Assembly: GCA_015232485.1 (NCBI GenBank)
Contig: JADFZP010000004.1
Location: forward strand, 9,130 to 14,883
DNA: 5,754 nt
Reading direction: 5' to 3'
From: Alphaproteobacteria bacterium
Lineage (GTDB): Bacteria > Pseudomonadota > Alphaproteobacteria > Rhodospirillales > Magnetospirillaceae
Under the pieces are notes generated by a model. That model was not told the origin of the DNA. It saw only the letters and a program-made list of their open reading frames with translations, and did no database searches. This document shows positions 1 through 5,609 of this stretch, piece by piece (position 1 is the stretch's first letter; the number at the start of each line of letters is the position of its first letter). A program made the translations under genes and the position numbers.

Positions 1-1
1 G

Positions 2-139
2 TCGCGCTATCAGCCGCAATTCGTTTACAACCGGGTAACATTCGGGTTTCGGGGCATGCCGTCCTTCGCCCACGAATTTGGCGAGCGGGAACGCCGGGCG
101 GTCGTGGCCTGGGTTTTGAGCCCCGATTTCGCGCCCTGA
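2..139 (+). CDS. C-terminal fragment of a class I c-type cytochrome (5' end outside window)
   Basis: The open frame enters from the left edge and stops at TGA 137-139, giving 45 visible residues. The segment GMPSFAHEF followed by ERRAVVAWVLS matches the C-terminal end of class I cytochrome c domains. There the Met of the (G)MP(x)F motif is the sixth (axial) heme-iron ligand, and a closing amphipathic helix packs against the heme. The CXXCH heme-attachment site would lie upstream, outside the window. By family knowledge the protein would act in the periplasm as an electron carrier or as a domain of an oxidoreductase; which one cannot be told from this fragment. The next gene starts 64 nt downstream in the same direction, so co-transcription is possible. 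The assignment rests on the axial-Met motif and the terminal helix only. Confidence 0.7.
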   Translation, partial: SRYQPQFVYNRVTFGFRGMPSFAHEFGERERRAVVAWVLSPDFAP

Positions 140-203
140 CCACTTGCGGACTTTGCCACGACTGTCCCATGATGCGGCGCGGGACCATCAGGGGAGAGTG
201 GCA

Positions 204-1118
204 ATGACGTATATGCCTTGGGATGATTCGCTGCTGGTCGGCAACGAGATGATCGACGACGATCATCGCACGCTGGTGCAGTGCCTGAACGACCTGTTCG
301 ACGCGTCGGACGACGACGCCCAGGCGATCGGCAACGTGATGGACACGCTGGGCATCTACACCGCCGAGCACTTCGCGCGCGAAGAATCCCTGATGGCCGA
401 AACCAGCTACGGCGACGCGACGAACCATAAGAAGGAGCATGCGCTCCTGCTCAAGCTGTACGTCGACAACCGCAACGCCTATCGCGCCGGCCAAGCCACC
501 CGGCTGGATCTGGTGAAGTTCCTGCGGATGTGGCTGATGGGCCATATCAAGAACACCGACACCAAGCTGGCCAGCCACGTCCGCTCGCTCGTCAAGGCCG
601 AGCCGGCGGCCGCCGCGCCGCGCCCGGCGGTCAAGGTCGACTGGACCAAGATTTCGGTCGGCGTGGTCGACGACAGCGTCGAGATACGCCGCACCCTGCG
701 CACCATCCTGCGCGGCTTTGGCGCCAGCCACGTGGTCGAGGCCTCGGACGGCGCGCACTTCCTGCAAGAGGTGAACATACTGCGCACCGCGGTCGACATC
801 GTCTTCTCGGACGACGGCATGAGCCCGCTGGACGGCATCGAAATGATGCGCATGCTGCGCGGCGCCTCGGACTCGCCCTGCCCGCAGGCGGTCGGCATCC
901 TGATCCCCGCCGATGGCAGCGTGGGCAAGATCAAGGCGGCGCTGGAAGCCGGCTATCACGGCGTGGTCGCCAAGCCCTTCTCGGCCAACGCCATCCGCCA
1001 GCAGGCCGAACGCTTCCTCGGCAACCCGCTGCCCTGGGAACGCGTCAACGGCGCCTGGCGGCCGATCCGCGCCAAGCCGGTCGACGCCAAGGCCCGGCCG
1101 GGCGAGTTCCGGCGGTAG
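204..1118 (+). CDS. bacteriohemerythrin domain fused to response-regulator receiver domain
   Basis: This 304-residue soluble protein has two recognisable domains. Residues about 6-130 form a bacteriohemerythrin with all seven di-iron ligands at canonical spacing: H21, H56, E60, H75, H79, H114 and D119. An Ala/Pro-rich linker (about 132-143) leads to a CheY-like receiver at about 150-273, with acidic pair D156/D157, phospho-acceptor D203 (in SDDGMSPLDG) and conserved K257. The usual switch Thr/Ser is replaced by P235. After the receiver comes only a short basic tail (PWERVNGAWRPI and on) and no DNA-binding domain. By family knowledge the hemerythrin half binds O2 or NO, so a redox- or oxygen-responsive, phosphorylation-linked signalling role is inferred. 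No histidine kinase is visible. The ATG at 204 was chosen because GGGGAG at 191-196 sits 7 nt upstream and because the domain begins at once; an in-frame TTG at 144 has no such support. A weak promoter-like pair (TTGCGG at 144, CATGAT at 168, 18-nt spacer) lies upstream. Confidence 0.9.
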   Translation: MTYMPWDDSLLVGNEMIDDDHRTLVQCLNDLFDASDDDAQAIGNVMDTLGIYTAEHFAREESLMAETSYGDATNHKKEHALLLKLYVDNRNAYRAGQATRLDLVKFLRMWLMGHIKNTDTKLASHVRSLVKAEPAAAAPRPAVKVDWTKISVGVVDDSVEIRRTLRTILRGFGASHVVEASDGAHFLQEVNILRTAVDIVFSDDGMSPLDGIEMMRMLRGASDSPCPQAVGILIPADGSVGKIKAALEAGYHGVVAKPFSANAIRQQAERFLGNPLPWERVNGAWRPIRAKPVDAKARPGEFRR

Positions 1119-1213
1119 GCTTGCTGAAGGTCGCTTGGCGGCGGGCGTGACGGGCCGTCGAGGAGCCATTCTCGAACGCGCGCGCTGCGGGAGCGGTGTT
1201 GGGCCGCTTCCGA

Positions 1214-2392
1214 CTACCGCGTCGCCCATGCCCGCGTGAGGACAGGATGGAAGGCGAATCCCGGAACCACCAACTTGACCACCGGAATGCCCGGATCACG
1301 GCGGGTCAGATCGATCCGCAGCACCTGCCCGAAACCGGCAGCCGCCAGGCCGCCGAGCACAAGCGCGAGATCCCGGCCCAGGTCGCCGGACGAATGGTCT
1401 GGAAGGTCGCTCCATGCGAGATCTCCCCGCCGCCCCTGGAAGAATCCGACCAGCCGGGCATGGGCCGGGGTGAACCGGTAGGAGTCCGCCGACAGATCCT
1501 CGCGGGCACCGTGAATGAAGGTCAGGCGGCTCTGCGCAGCCTCGGTGATGGCGCGGGTGGCGGCGATGGTCGGGCTGAGATGGCTGCCTTGGCCCATATT
1601 GACGCGCGAGCAGGCATGCTGGGCATCGGGATCGAGCAGCACCGCCCACATGGTGGTCACCGGCGCCAGTGTCTCCACGCGGATCAACACCAGTTCCACT
1701 CCGGCCGCGGTCAGCCGGTCGCGCAACCCCGCCACCGGTCCCTCGGGCAAGCCGCCGAGATCGATCAGCCGTGACAGGCCTTTGGGCAGGCGCAGGCCGC
1801 CGCGGCCGAGGCGGGTCACGGCATCGCGCTCGATCAACTCGTACAGGGCGTGTAGCGTCGCCTCGACGATGTGATTGCCGGAGGCCAGCCCGTTGGTCGA
1901 CGGCAGCGCCACGATCGGATCGATCAGATGGGCGGCGCACGCCGTCACCAGAACCGCCCCGCCATCGCCGTCCAGCGTCAGGTTCCGCGCCTCGATCCAG
2001 GCAAGCCGGCGGTTGTCGGACATGAACAGGCCCGGCAGGCGGTTGGGCAAAGCGTCGACCGGCAGAAACGGCGTCCCTTCCGCCGCCAGTTCCGCCATCG
2101 ACGCGAAGCGCGGCGCCGATGGCGGCCATTCGGAATGGGCGTGCTCCACCGCCTCCATGATCGCCGACGCGCGCGCGGCGGCCGGGGTCAACCCCTTGCC
2201 GTTGGTGACCTGTACCAGAAAGGCTTGAGGGCGCACCGCGCAGAAGGTCGGAATGCCGAGCCGGTCCAGCCCGGTGATGTCCGCGACGCGGGTGACACCG
2301 ACGGCGGCCAGATGAGGGGTGACGCGCGCCAGCGTCTCCTCGGGGGACACCAGCCGTTGCGTGCCCTCGGCATAGCGGACCGCCAGGTCCAT
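1214..2392 (-). CDS. YcaO-family peptide backbone-modifying enzyme (TfuA-associated, predicted thioamide-forming)
   Basis: This 392-residue YcaO protein ends at TAG 1216-1214. YcaO enzymes use ATP to phosphorylate a peptide amide oxygen, allowing attack by a Cys/Ser/Thr side chain (azolines), an amine (amidines) or sulfide (thioamides). Visible hallmarks are GKG (65-67), then SAIMEAVEHAHSE (76-88, with E80 and E83), STNGLASGN (165-173), HALYELIERDA (181-191, with E185, E188, R189), GQGSHLSPT (267-275), RAITEAAQSR (280-289) and IPVVKLVVPG (369-378). These correspond to the ATP/Mg-binding acidic, Gln and Arg positions of the family, so the enzyme looks intact. The C-terminus lacks the PxPxP ending typical of azoline-forming YcaO enzymes. 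The partner TfuA encoded immediately upstream points to backbone thioamidation (inference from family). The ATG at 2392 starts 2 nt after the tfuA stop. A GTG at 2398 overlapping that stop (GTGA) is an alternative adding two residues. Either arrangement suggests translational coupling. Confidence 0.9.
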   Translation of the reverse strand: MDLAVRYAEGTQRLVSPEETLARVTPHLAAVGVTRVADITGLDRLGIPTFCAVRPQAFLVQVTNGKGLTPAAARASAIMEAVEHAHSEWPPSAPRFASMAELAAEGTPFLPVDALPNRLPGLFMSDNRRLAWIEARNLTLDGDGGAVLVTACAAHLIDPIVALPSTNGLASGNHIVEATLHALYELIERDAVTRLGRGGLRLPKGLSRLIDLGGLPEGPVAGLRDRLTAAGVELVLIRVETLAPVTTMWAVLLDPDAQHACSRVNMGQGSHLSPTIAATRAITEAAQSRLTFIHGAREDLSADSYRFTPAHARLVGFFQGRRGDLAWSDLPDHSSGDLGRDLALVLGGLAAAGFGQVLRIDLTRRDPGIPVVKLVVPGFAFHPVLTRAWATR

Positions 2393-2394
2393 GC

Positions 2395-3417
2395 TCACGT
2401 CCGTGTCCCGCGCAGCCATCCGTCCAGTTCCACCTCGAAGCACCATTTGCCGTAGCCGAAATGCGGGGGGCCAGCGTCGACCACCCAATCCACCAGGGCA
2501 TCGCCGGTGCGGTCGGGATGGCTGATGCCCTGATGGGCGAGCCACGCGGCAACATCCATTTCGCCCTCCGCGGAGGCGCGCTCCCGCCAGAAACGGGCCG
2601 AAAGCCGGCGGTACAACTCGGGCAAGGCGGCCTCGTCCAGGCCGTGGTGGCGGGCGACCAGGGACGGGGCCAGATCCTCGGGCCGATCGAGGCCCAACGC
2701 CGCGCTCAGCCGGAAGGGCGCCCAATCCGCGTCCCGACCGACCTGGGGAAGAGCGGCGCCCCCATGCGACGCGCTGGACATCCGGGCGATCGCGCGCAGC
2801 GCCAGTTCGGCATCCAGGCGCTTCCGGTCGACGCGCCGGGTGGTCAGCCAACGGGCCAGCCGGGGGCAACCGATCTCATTGACCAACGCGGCGGCGCCGC
2901 GCCGCGGGAAGGGCATGGCCCTGGCCATCTCCAGTGCCGCCGACGCCTCCGCCGGCGTCAGGGCGTCGGGCTCCGACTGGGCGACGGCGGCCTCCAGCGT
3001 CGCACGTATGTTGACCAGTGGTTCCGACAGGGCCGGCCAGCCCAGTTCGGCCGGGCCATAGATCAACGCGACCTCGTCGTCGGCCTCGATGAGGCCGTCG
3101 CGGTACCATTCGAAAATGCGACCGTGGCCGGTCATGCCGAGGGTGTGGAGTTCGGCCGCCCGCAAGGCGCCCATGCTCGATGCCCCGTGCACCGCCACAC
3201 CGTCGGCCAGCGCATCGACGATCTCGCGCGGCCATACCGACGGGCAGCCGTGGAATTCCCCGTCGATCAGCACGACGCACCGCGCACCGGCGCGGATCGC
3301 CCGGTGAATATCGCCGCGTCGCGCCGGCGGCTGGAAATCAGCCTCCAGGAGCGTGGCGGCGGCGGATCGGGGCAGGCTGGGCCCCATAAAGACCAGCGGC
3401 GGGGGTGCACCGCTCAC
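2395..3417 (-). CDS. TfuA-domain protein, YcaO partner with long C-terminal extension
   Basis: This 340-residue protein's N-terminal half matches the TfuA family: FMGPSL (10-15), GDI (35-37), VVLIDGEF (48-55), WPREIVDAL (62-70), HGASSMGALRAAELH (77-91), GMTGHGRIFEWY (94-105) and DDEVAL (113-118). TfuA was first noted with the rhizobial peptide antibiotic trifolitoxin. In studied YcaO-TfuA pairs it assists thioamide formation by releasing sulfur from a thiocarboxylated carrier and improving substrate engagement. Residues about 170-340 match no domain I recognise. They are rich in Ala, Arg and Leu, look helical, and end in a region with FGYGKWCFEVELDGW. A substrate- or leader-binding role there is only a guess. 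The start is GTG 3417, supported by GGGGGAG at 3431-3425 with a 7-nt spacer; the next Met (residue 11) would cut into the conserved domain. The gene lies 27 nt after the precursor stop and abuts ycaO. Confidence 0.88.
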   Translation of the reverse strand: MSGAPPPLVFMGPSLPRSAAATLLEADFQPPARRGDIHRAIRAGARCVVLIDGEFHGCPSVWPREIVDALADGVAVHGASSMGALRAAELHTLGMTGHGRIFEWYRDGLIEADDEVALIYGPAELGWPALSEPLVNIRATLEAAVAQSEPDALTPAEASAALEMARAMPFPRRGAAALVNEIGCPRLARWLTTRRVDRKRLDAELALRAIARMSSASHGGAALPQVGRDADWAPFRLSAALGLDRPEDLAPSLVARHHGLDEAALPELYRRLSARFWRERASAEGEMDVAAWLAHQGISHPDRTGDALVDWVVDAGPPHFGYGKWCFEVELDGWLRGTRT

Positions 3418-3424
3418 GACACGG

Positions 3425-3431
3425 CTCCCCC
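3425..3431 (-). promoter_or_regulatory. Shine-Dalgarno of the TfuA gene (decides GTG start)
   Basis: The minus strand reads GGGGGAG, then 7 nt, then GTG at 3417. It lies in the 27-nt spacer after the precursor stop and fixes the non-ATG start of the TfuA-domain gene. Confidence 0.65.
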
Positions 3432-3444
3432 GTTCCCAGCCCCG

Positions 3445-3636
3445 TCAGAGGCTGTCGGGCTGTTTCAGCTTCAACCCGGTCAGGCCGCTCGGCTTCAGCA
3501 GATTGTGGAGCCGCGGCACGGGCTCGGTCGAAATGCCGCCGCTGACGGCGCCGAGTTCGGCCTCGGTCAGTTCTTCGGTGGCGGCGGGTTCGTCCGCAGC
3601 CGGGATGGCGGCCGGAGTGTTGGGGTCTGTGGCCAT
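3445..3636 (-). CDS. candidate RiPP precursor peptide with double-glycine leader
   Basis: This 63-residue peptide is first in the operon, directly before the TfuA and YcaO genes. I do not recognise it as a member of a named family. Residues 1-34 form a leader rich in Ala, Pro and acid (D4, D15, E16, E21, E22, E25, E27, no basic residue). It ends in ELTEAELGAVSGG (22-34), the classic double-glycine cleavage motif of bacteriocin and Nif11/NHLP-type leaders cut by C39-peptidase ABC exporters. The predicted core, residues 35-63, is basic (R, three K, H against E and D) and Leu/Pro-rich. It has no Cys, Phe, Tyr or Trp, and contains the short tandem SGL-TGL followed by KLK. Candidate modification sites are Gly51 and Gly54 (the two core glycines), three Ser and two Thr. 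The ATG at 3636 is chosen because GGAGG lies 5 nt upstream. The frame extends to a GTG at 3684 with no ribosome site. The double-Gly motif, charge split and context support the call; the modification itself is inferred. Confidence 0.82.
   Translation of the reverse strand: MATDPNTPAAIPAADEPAATEELTEAELGAVSGGISTEPVPRLHNLLKPSGLTGLKLKQPDSL
3448..3534 (-). other. predicted core peptide segment (29 residues after Gly-Gly)
   Basis: This stretch codes for residues 35-63, beginning ISTEPVPRLH and ending LKLKQPDSL. The boundary is set by cleavage after Gly33-Gly34, as in double-glycine leaders. The true boundary depends on which peptidase acts, and none is encoded nearby. Confidence 0.55.
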
Positions 3637-3641
3637 GTTTT

Positions 3642-3646
3642 CCTCC
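3642..3646 (-). promoter_or_regulatory. consensus Shine-Dalgarno of the precursor gene
   Basis: The minus strand has GGAGG followed by AAAAC and ATG (3636). It is the strongest ribosome site in the operon and shifts the start 48 nt inside the longest possible frame. High translation of the precursor relative to the enzymes is expected. Confidence 0.8.
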
Positions 3647-3672
3647 ATCAGGGGAATGCCGTACGGGTCACC

Positions 3673-3693
3673 GCTCCCAGTCACCTTGGGAGC
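3673..3693 (-). other. perfect 7-bp hairpin in the precursor 5' leader RNA
   Basis: The minus strand reads GCTCCCA, loop AGGTGAC, TGGGAGC: a fully paired 7-bp stem with a 7-nt loop, ending 36 nt before the precursor ATG. No T-run follows, so it is not an intrinsic terminator. The loop sequence GGTGAC recurs just 3' of the stem. A role in translation control or RNA stability is possible but unproven. Confidence 0.45.
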
Positions 3694-3729
3694 CCTGCTA
3701 GAACAACTGCCCCATCCGACTGTACGGAG

Positions 3730-3747
3730 ACCGGCATTTCCACCGGT
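3730..3747 (-). other. small inverted repeat in the precursor 5' leader RNA
   Basis: ACCGG and CCGGT flank an 8-nt loop (TGGAAATG on the minus strand). This is a 5-bp stem, so it is weak alone. It is listed because it lies in the same roughly 170-nt leader as the stronger hairpin 37 nt further downstream. Confidence 0.25.
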
Positions 3748-3815
3748 AGCGGCGCGGCCAAGCGACGCGGGTTATGACAGGGCACGTTACATGGTATTGT
3801 CGAAATCTACCCTAC

Positions 3816-3844
3816 TTGATACCCAACAGCGCCATGTTTGTCAA
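3816..3844 (-). promoter_or_regulatory. sigma70-type promoter for the precursor-TfuA-YcaO operon
   Basis: On the minus strand a perfect -35 box TTGACA (3844-3839) is followed by an optimal 17-nt spacer and a -10 box TATCAA (3821-3816, 4 of 6 matches to TATAAT). It sits in the only clearly AT-richer stretch of this region, 27 nt after the pheA stop, and faces the precursor gene. Transcription would start near 3809, leaving a 5' leader of about 170 nt. I see no terminator between pheA and this promoter, so read-through from kdsB-pheA may add to expression. Confidence 0.6.
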
Positions 3845-3871
3845 TCGGGTTGCAGGACTTCGGCGGCGCTC

Positions 3872-4744
3872 TCAATCCTCGTCCTGCGCCTCGCGGTTCT
3901 TGAAGCGGAAGGGGTGCGCCGGGTAGACGCCCAGGATGCGCACCTCGCGTGAGAAGAAGTCGAGTTCCTCGAGCGCCAGACGGACGTTGCGTTCCTCGGG
4001 GTGGCCTTCGACGTCGGCGTAGAACTGCGCCGCGACGAACTGGCCGCCCACTTGGTAGCTTTCCAGCTTGGTCATGTTGACGCCGTTGGTGGCGAAGCCG
4101 CCCAGCGCCTTGTAAAGCGCGGCCGGCACGTTGCGCACGCGGAACACGAAGCTGGTCACCACCGGGCGCGATTCGGGCGGCTCGATGGGGTCGCGCGCCA
4201 TGATCAGGAAGCGGGTGGTGTTGTGGGGGGCGTCCTCGACATTGGCTTCGAGCGACACCAGCCCGTGGATTTGGCCGGCCAGTTCCGAGGCGATCGCCGC
4301 CACCGCCGGATCGCCCTTCTCGGCCACCTCGCCCGCCGCGCCCGCCGTGTCGGCGGCCACCACCGGCTGGATGCCCAGGCGGCGGATCAGGTTGCGGCAT
4401 TGCGACAGGGCGTGGACGTGGCTGCGCACCACCCGGATGTCCTCGATCCGGGCGCCCGGCACCGCCAGCAGGTGGTGATGCACCCGCTGGAAATGCTCGC
4501 CGATGATGTGCAGGCCCGATTCGGGCAGCAGGTGGTGGATGTCGGCGACGCGGCCGGCCACCGAGTTCTCGACCGGCATCATGGCCAGCCCGGCCCGCCT
4601 TTCGCGCACCGCCGCGAAGGCGTCGTCGAAGGCCGCGCAGGGCAGCGGCGTCATGTCGGGATAGGCCGTCCGGCAGGCCAGGTGCGAATAGGCGCCAAGC
4701 TGGCCCTGGAAGGCGATGATGCGGGGATTCGAAGTCTCGGGCAT
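3872..4744 (-). CDS. pheA: prephenate dehydratase, monofunctional with ACT domain
   Basis: This 290-residue cytoplasmic enzyme converts prephenate to phenylpyruvate, water and CO2 in phenylalanine synthesis. The catalytic domain (about 8-184) shows FQGQLGAYSH (12-21), MPVENSVAGRV (56-66), SHVHALSQC (108-116) and NTTRF (175-179), whose Thr177 is the expected catalytic threonine of the TRF motif. An ACT regulatory domain follows (about 195-280) with VPAAL (206-210) and KLESY (226-230), replacing the GALV and ESRP phenylalanine-binding motifs. That variant is familiar in alphaproteobacterial PheA proteins, which have no fused chorismate mutase. Feedback inhibition by phenylalanine is likely from the family. 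The ATG at 4744 was chosen because homology begins right after it and GAGG lies 11 nt upstream, inside the end of kdsB; the open frame extending to 4858 is overlap with kdsB. Only 7 nt separate it from the kdsB stop, so the two are probably co-transcribed. Confidence 0.95.
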   Translation of the reverse strand: MPETSNPRIIAFQGQLGAYSHLACRTAYPDMTPLPCAAFDDAFAAVRERRAGLAMMPVENSVAGRVADIHHLLPESGLHIIGEHFQRVHHHLLAVPGARIEDIRVVRSHVHALSQCRNLIRRLGIQPVVAADTAGAAGEVAEKGDPAVAAIASELAGQIHGLVSLEANVEDAPHNTTRFLIMARDPIEPPESRPVVTSFVFRVRNVPAALYKALGGFATNGVNMTKLESYQVGGQFVAAQFYADVEGHPEERNVRLALEELDFFSREVRILGVYPAHPFRFKNREAQDED

Positions 4745-4751
4745 GGCGGAT

Positions 4752-5489
4752 TCAACCTCGGGAGAGCAGAACGCGGGCGCGTTCGAGGTCGGCCGGAGTA
4801 TCGACGCCGAGCGGCACGGTGTCAACGAGGGCGGCGTCGATCCGCATGCCGTTCTCAAGCGCGCGCAACTGCTCGAGCCGCTCGCGCCGTTCGAGCACGC
4901 CCTGCGGCAGCGCCACGAAGCGGGCCAGGGCGGAACGCCGCCACGCGTACAGCCCGATGTGATGGTAAAGCGGCCCCTCGCCCCACGGCACGGCGTGGCG
5001 GCTGAAATAAAGGGCGCGGCCCACCCGTTGGCCCTCGGCCAGCGAGACCACCGCCTTGACCACGCCGTCGGCTTGACGCTCTTCCACGGTGGTGATCGGG
5101 GTGATCAGGGTGGCGAGGTCGACCGCCGGATCGGCCAGCGGATCGAGCACCGCCCGCACGATCGCCGGGTCGAGCGTCGGCAAATCGCCTTGCAGATTGA
5201 CCACCGCGTCGTAGCGCCCATCGGGGTCGAAGCGTTGCACCGCCTCCCACACCCGATCCGAGCCGGACGGATGGTCGGGGCGGGTCATCACCGCATCGCC
5301 GCCCGCCGCCAAGATCGCCTCGACGATCGGCTGGTCTCCGCAGGCCACCAGTACCGGGCCGATGCCGGCCTCGACGGCGCGGCGCCAGACATGGACGATC
5401 ATCGGCTCGCCATGGATGTCGGCCAGCGGCTTGCCCGGCAGCCGCGTGGCGGCGAGGCGGGCGGGAATCACCACGACGGGGGTCGGCAT
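4752..5489 (-). CDS. kdsB: 3-deoxy-manno-octulosonate cytidylyltransferase (CMP-KDO synthetase)
   Basis: This 245-residue cytoplasmic enzyme couples CTP and KDO to give CMP-KDO, the activated sugar for the lipopolysaccharide inner core, so the host is Gram-negative. Visible motifs are IPARLAATRLPGKPL (8-22, nucleotide-binding N-terminus), HPSGSDR (73-79), VVNLQGDLP (96-104, D102 a metal ligand), HHIGLYAWRR (sugar-binding segment), LEQLRALENG and the terminal GVDTPADLERA (228-238, D230 the second metal ligand). QGDLP stands where E. coli KdsB has QGDEP, a substitution I recall as normal in alphaproteobacteria. Length is typical. ATG 5489 is preferred over the upstream in-frame start at 5528 because GGAG lies 7 nt before it and the conserved N-terminus starts immediately. 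It is the first gene of the kdsB-pheA pair and diverges from the cytochrome gene at 5610. Confidence 0.95.
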   Translation of the reverse strand: MPTPVVVIPARLAATRLPGKPLADIHGEPMIVHVWRRAVEAGIGPVLVACGDQPIVEAILAAGGDAVMTRPDHPSGSDRVWEAVQRFDPDGRYDAVVNLQGDLPTLDPAIVRAVLDPLADPAVDLATLITPITTVEERQADGVVKAVVSLAEGQRVGRALYFSRHAVPWGEGPLYHHIGLYAWRRSALARFVALPQGVLERRERLEQLRALENGMRIDAALVDTVPLGVDTPADLERARVLLSRG

Positions 5490-5555
5490 GCTCTTGCTCC
5501 AAAGGCGTCGAATGCCCACAGATACCACGAACGCGAATGGCCACGCACGGTTGGA

Positions 5556-5569
5556 CAGGCGACCGCCTG
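5556..5569. promoter_or_regulatory. short palindrome in the kdsB/cytochrome intergenic region (possible operator)
   Basis: CAGGCG-AC-CGCCTG is a perfect 6-bp inverted repeat with a 2-nt centre, in the 120-nt gap between divergent genes. It falls between a weak -35-like TTGGAC (5551) and a -10-like TAGTCT (5575) facing the cytochrome gene, so it could be a repressor site or chance in GC-rich DNA. CAGGCG occurs once more at 5585-5590. Confidence 0.25.
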
Positions 5570-5595
5570 CCCGCTAGTCTGCGCCAGGCGAGGAC

Positions 5596-5603
5596 GAGGG
5601 AGG
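5596..5603 (+). promoter_or_regulatory. Shine-Dalgarno of the membrane cytochrome gene (decides GTG start)
   Basis: GAGGGAGG followed by 6 nt and GTG at 5610. This supports the non-ATG start; the in-frame ATG at residue 7 has no comparable site. Confidence 0.7.
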
Positions 5604-5609
5604 TCTTGC

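Noticed and set aside
144..203. Upstream TTG start for the hemerythrin-receiver gene
   Set aside because: It has no ribosome site, and the added residues are outside the hemerythrin domain. ATG 204 has GGGGAG at proper spacing.
1158..1175. Hairpin TCGAGGA-GCCA-TTCTCGA between the convergent receiver and YcaO genes as a bidirectional terminator
   Set aside because: The stem is 7 bp with one G-T pair and no T-run on either strand. The 95-nt gap otherwise shows nothing recognisable.
2399..2869. Upstream in-frame extension of the YcaO reading frame to 551 codons
   Set aside because: It overlaps the well-supported TfuA gene in another frame, has low-complexity Arg/Gly/Pro translation, and YcaO homology starts near ATG 2392.
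3637..3684. Longer 79-residue version of the precursor starting at GTG 3684
   Set aside because: There is no ribosome site before 3684, and the start lies in the hairpin. The extra residues partly read the GGAGG of the real start as Met-Glu-Glu-Asn.
3650..3750. Resemblance to riboswitch pieces: plus strand CTGCCCC...ACTGTACGGAGA (cobalamin-like), minus strand CCGGTGGAAATGCCGG...AGTCGGATGGG (FMN-like)
   Set aside because: Only fragments match. The B12 box, GCCACTG and the first FMN stem (GGGGTGAAATTCCCC-type) are missing, and the plus strand has no gene to control. A covariance search with Rfam RF00174 and RF00050 would settle it.
2461..3777. Large plus-strand open frame (438 codons) antisense to the TfuA and precursor genes
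   Set aside because: It is a shadow frame in GC-rich DNA: Arg/Gly/Gln/Ala-rich, with no recognisable domain, and it covers better-supported genes.
4001..5005. Large plus-strand open frame antisense to pheA and kdsB
   Set aside because: Both genes on the opposite strand have clear family motifs. This translation is His/Arg/Gly-rich with no domain.
5490..5528. Longer kdsB start at 5528
   Set aside because: The KdsB N-terminal motif begins right after ATG 5489, which has its own GGAG site. The extension has no homology-like sequence.
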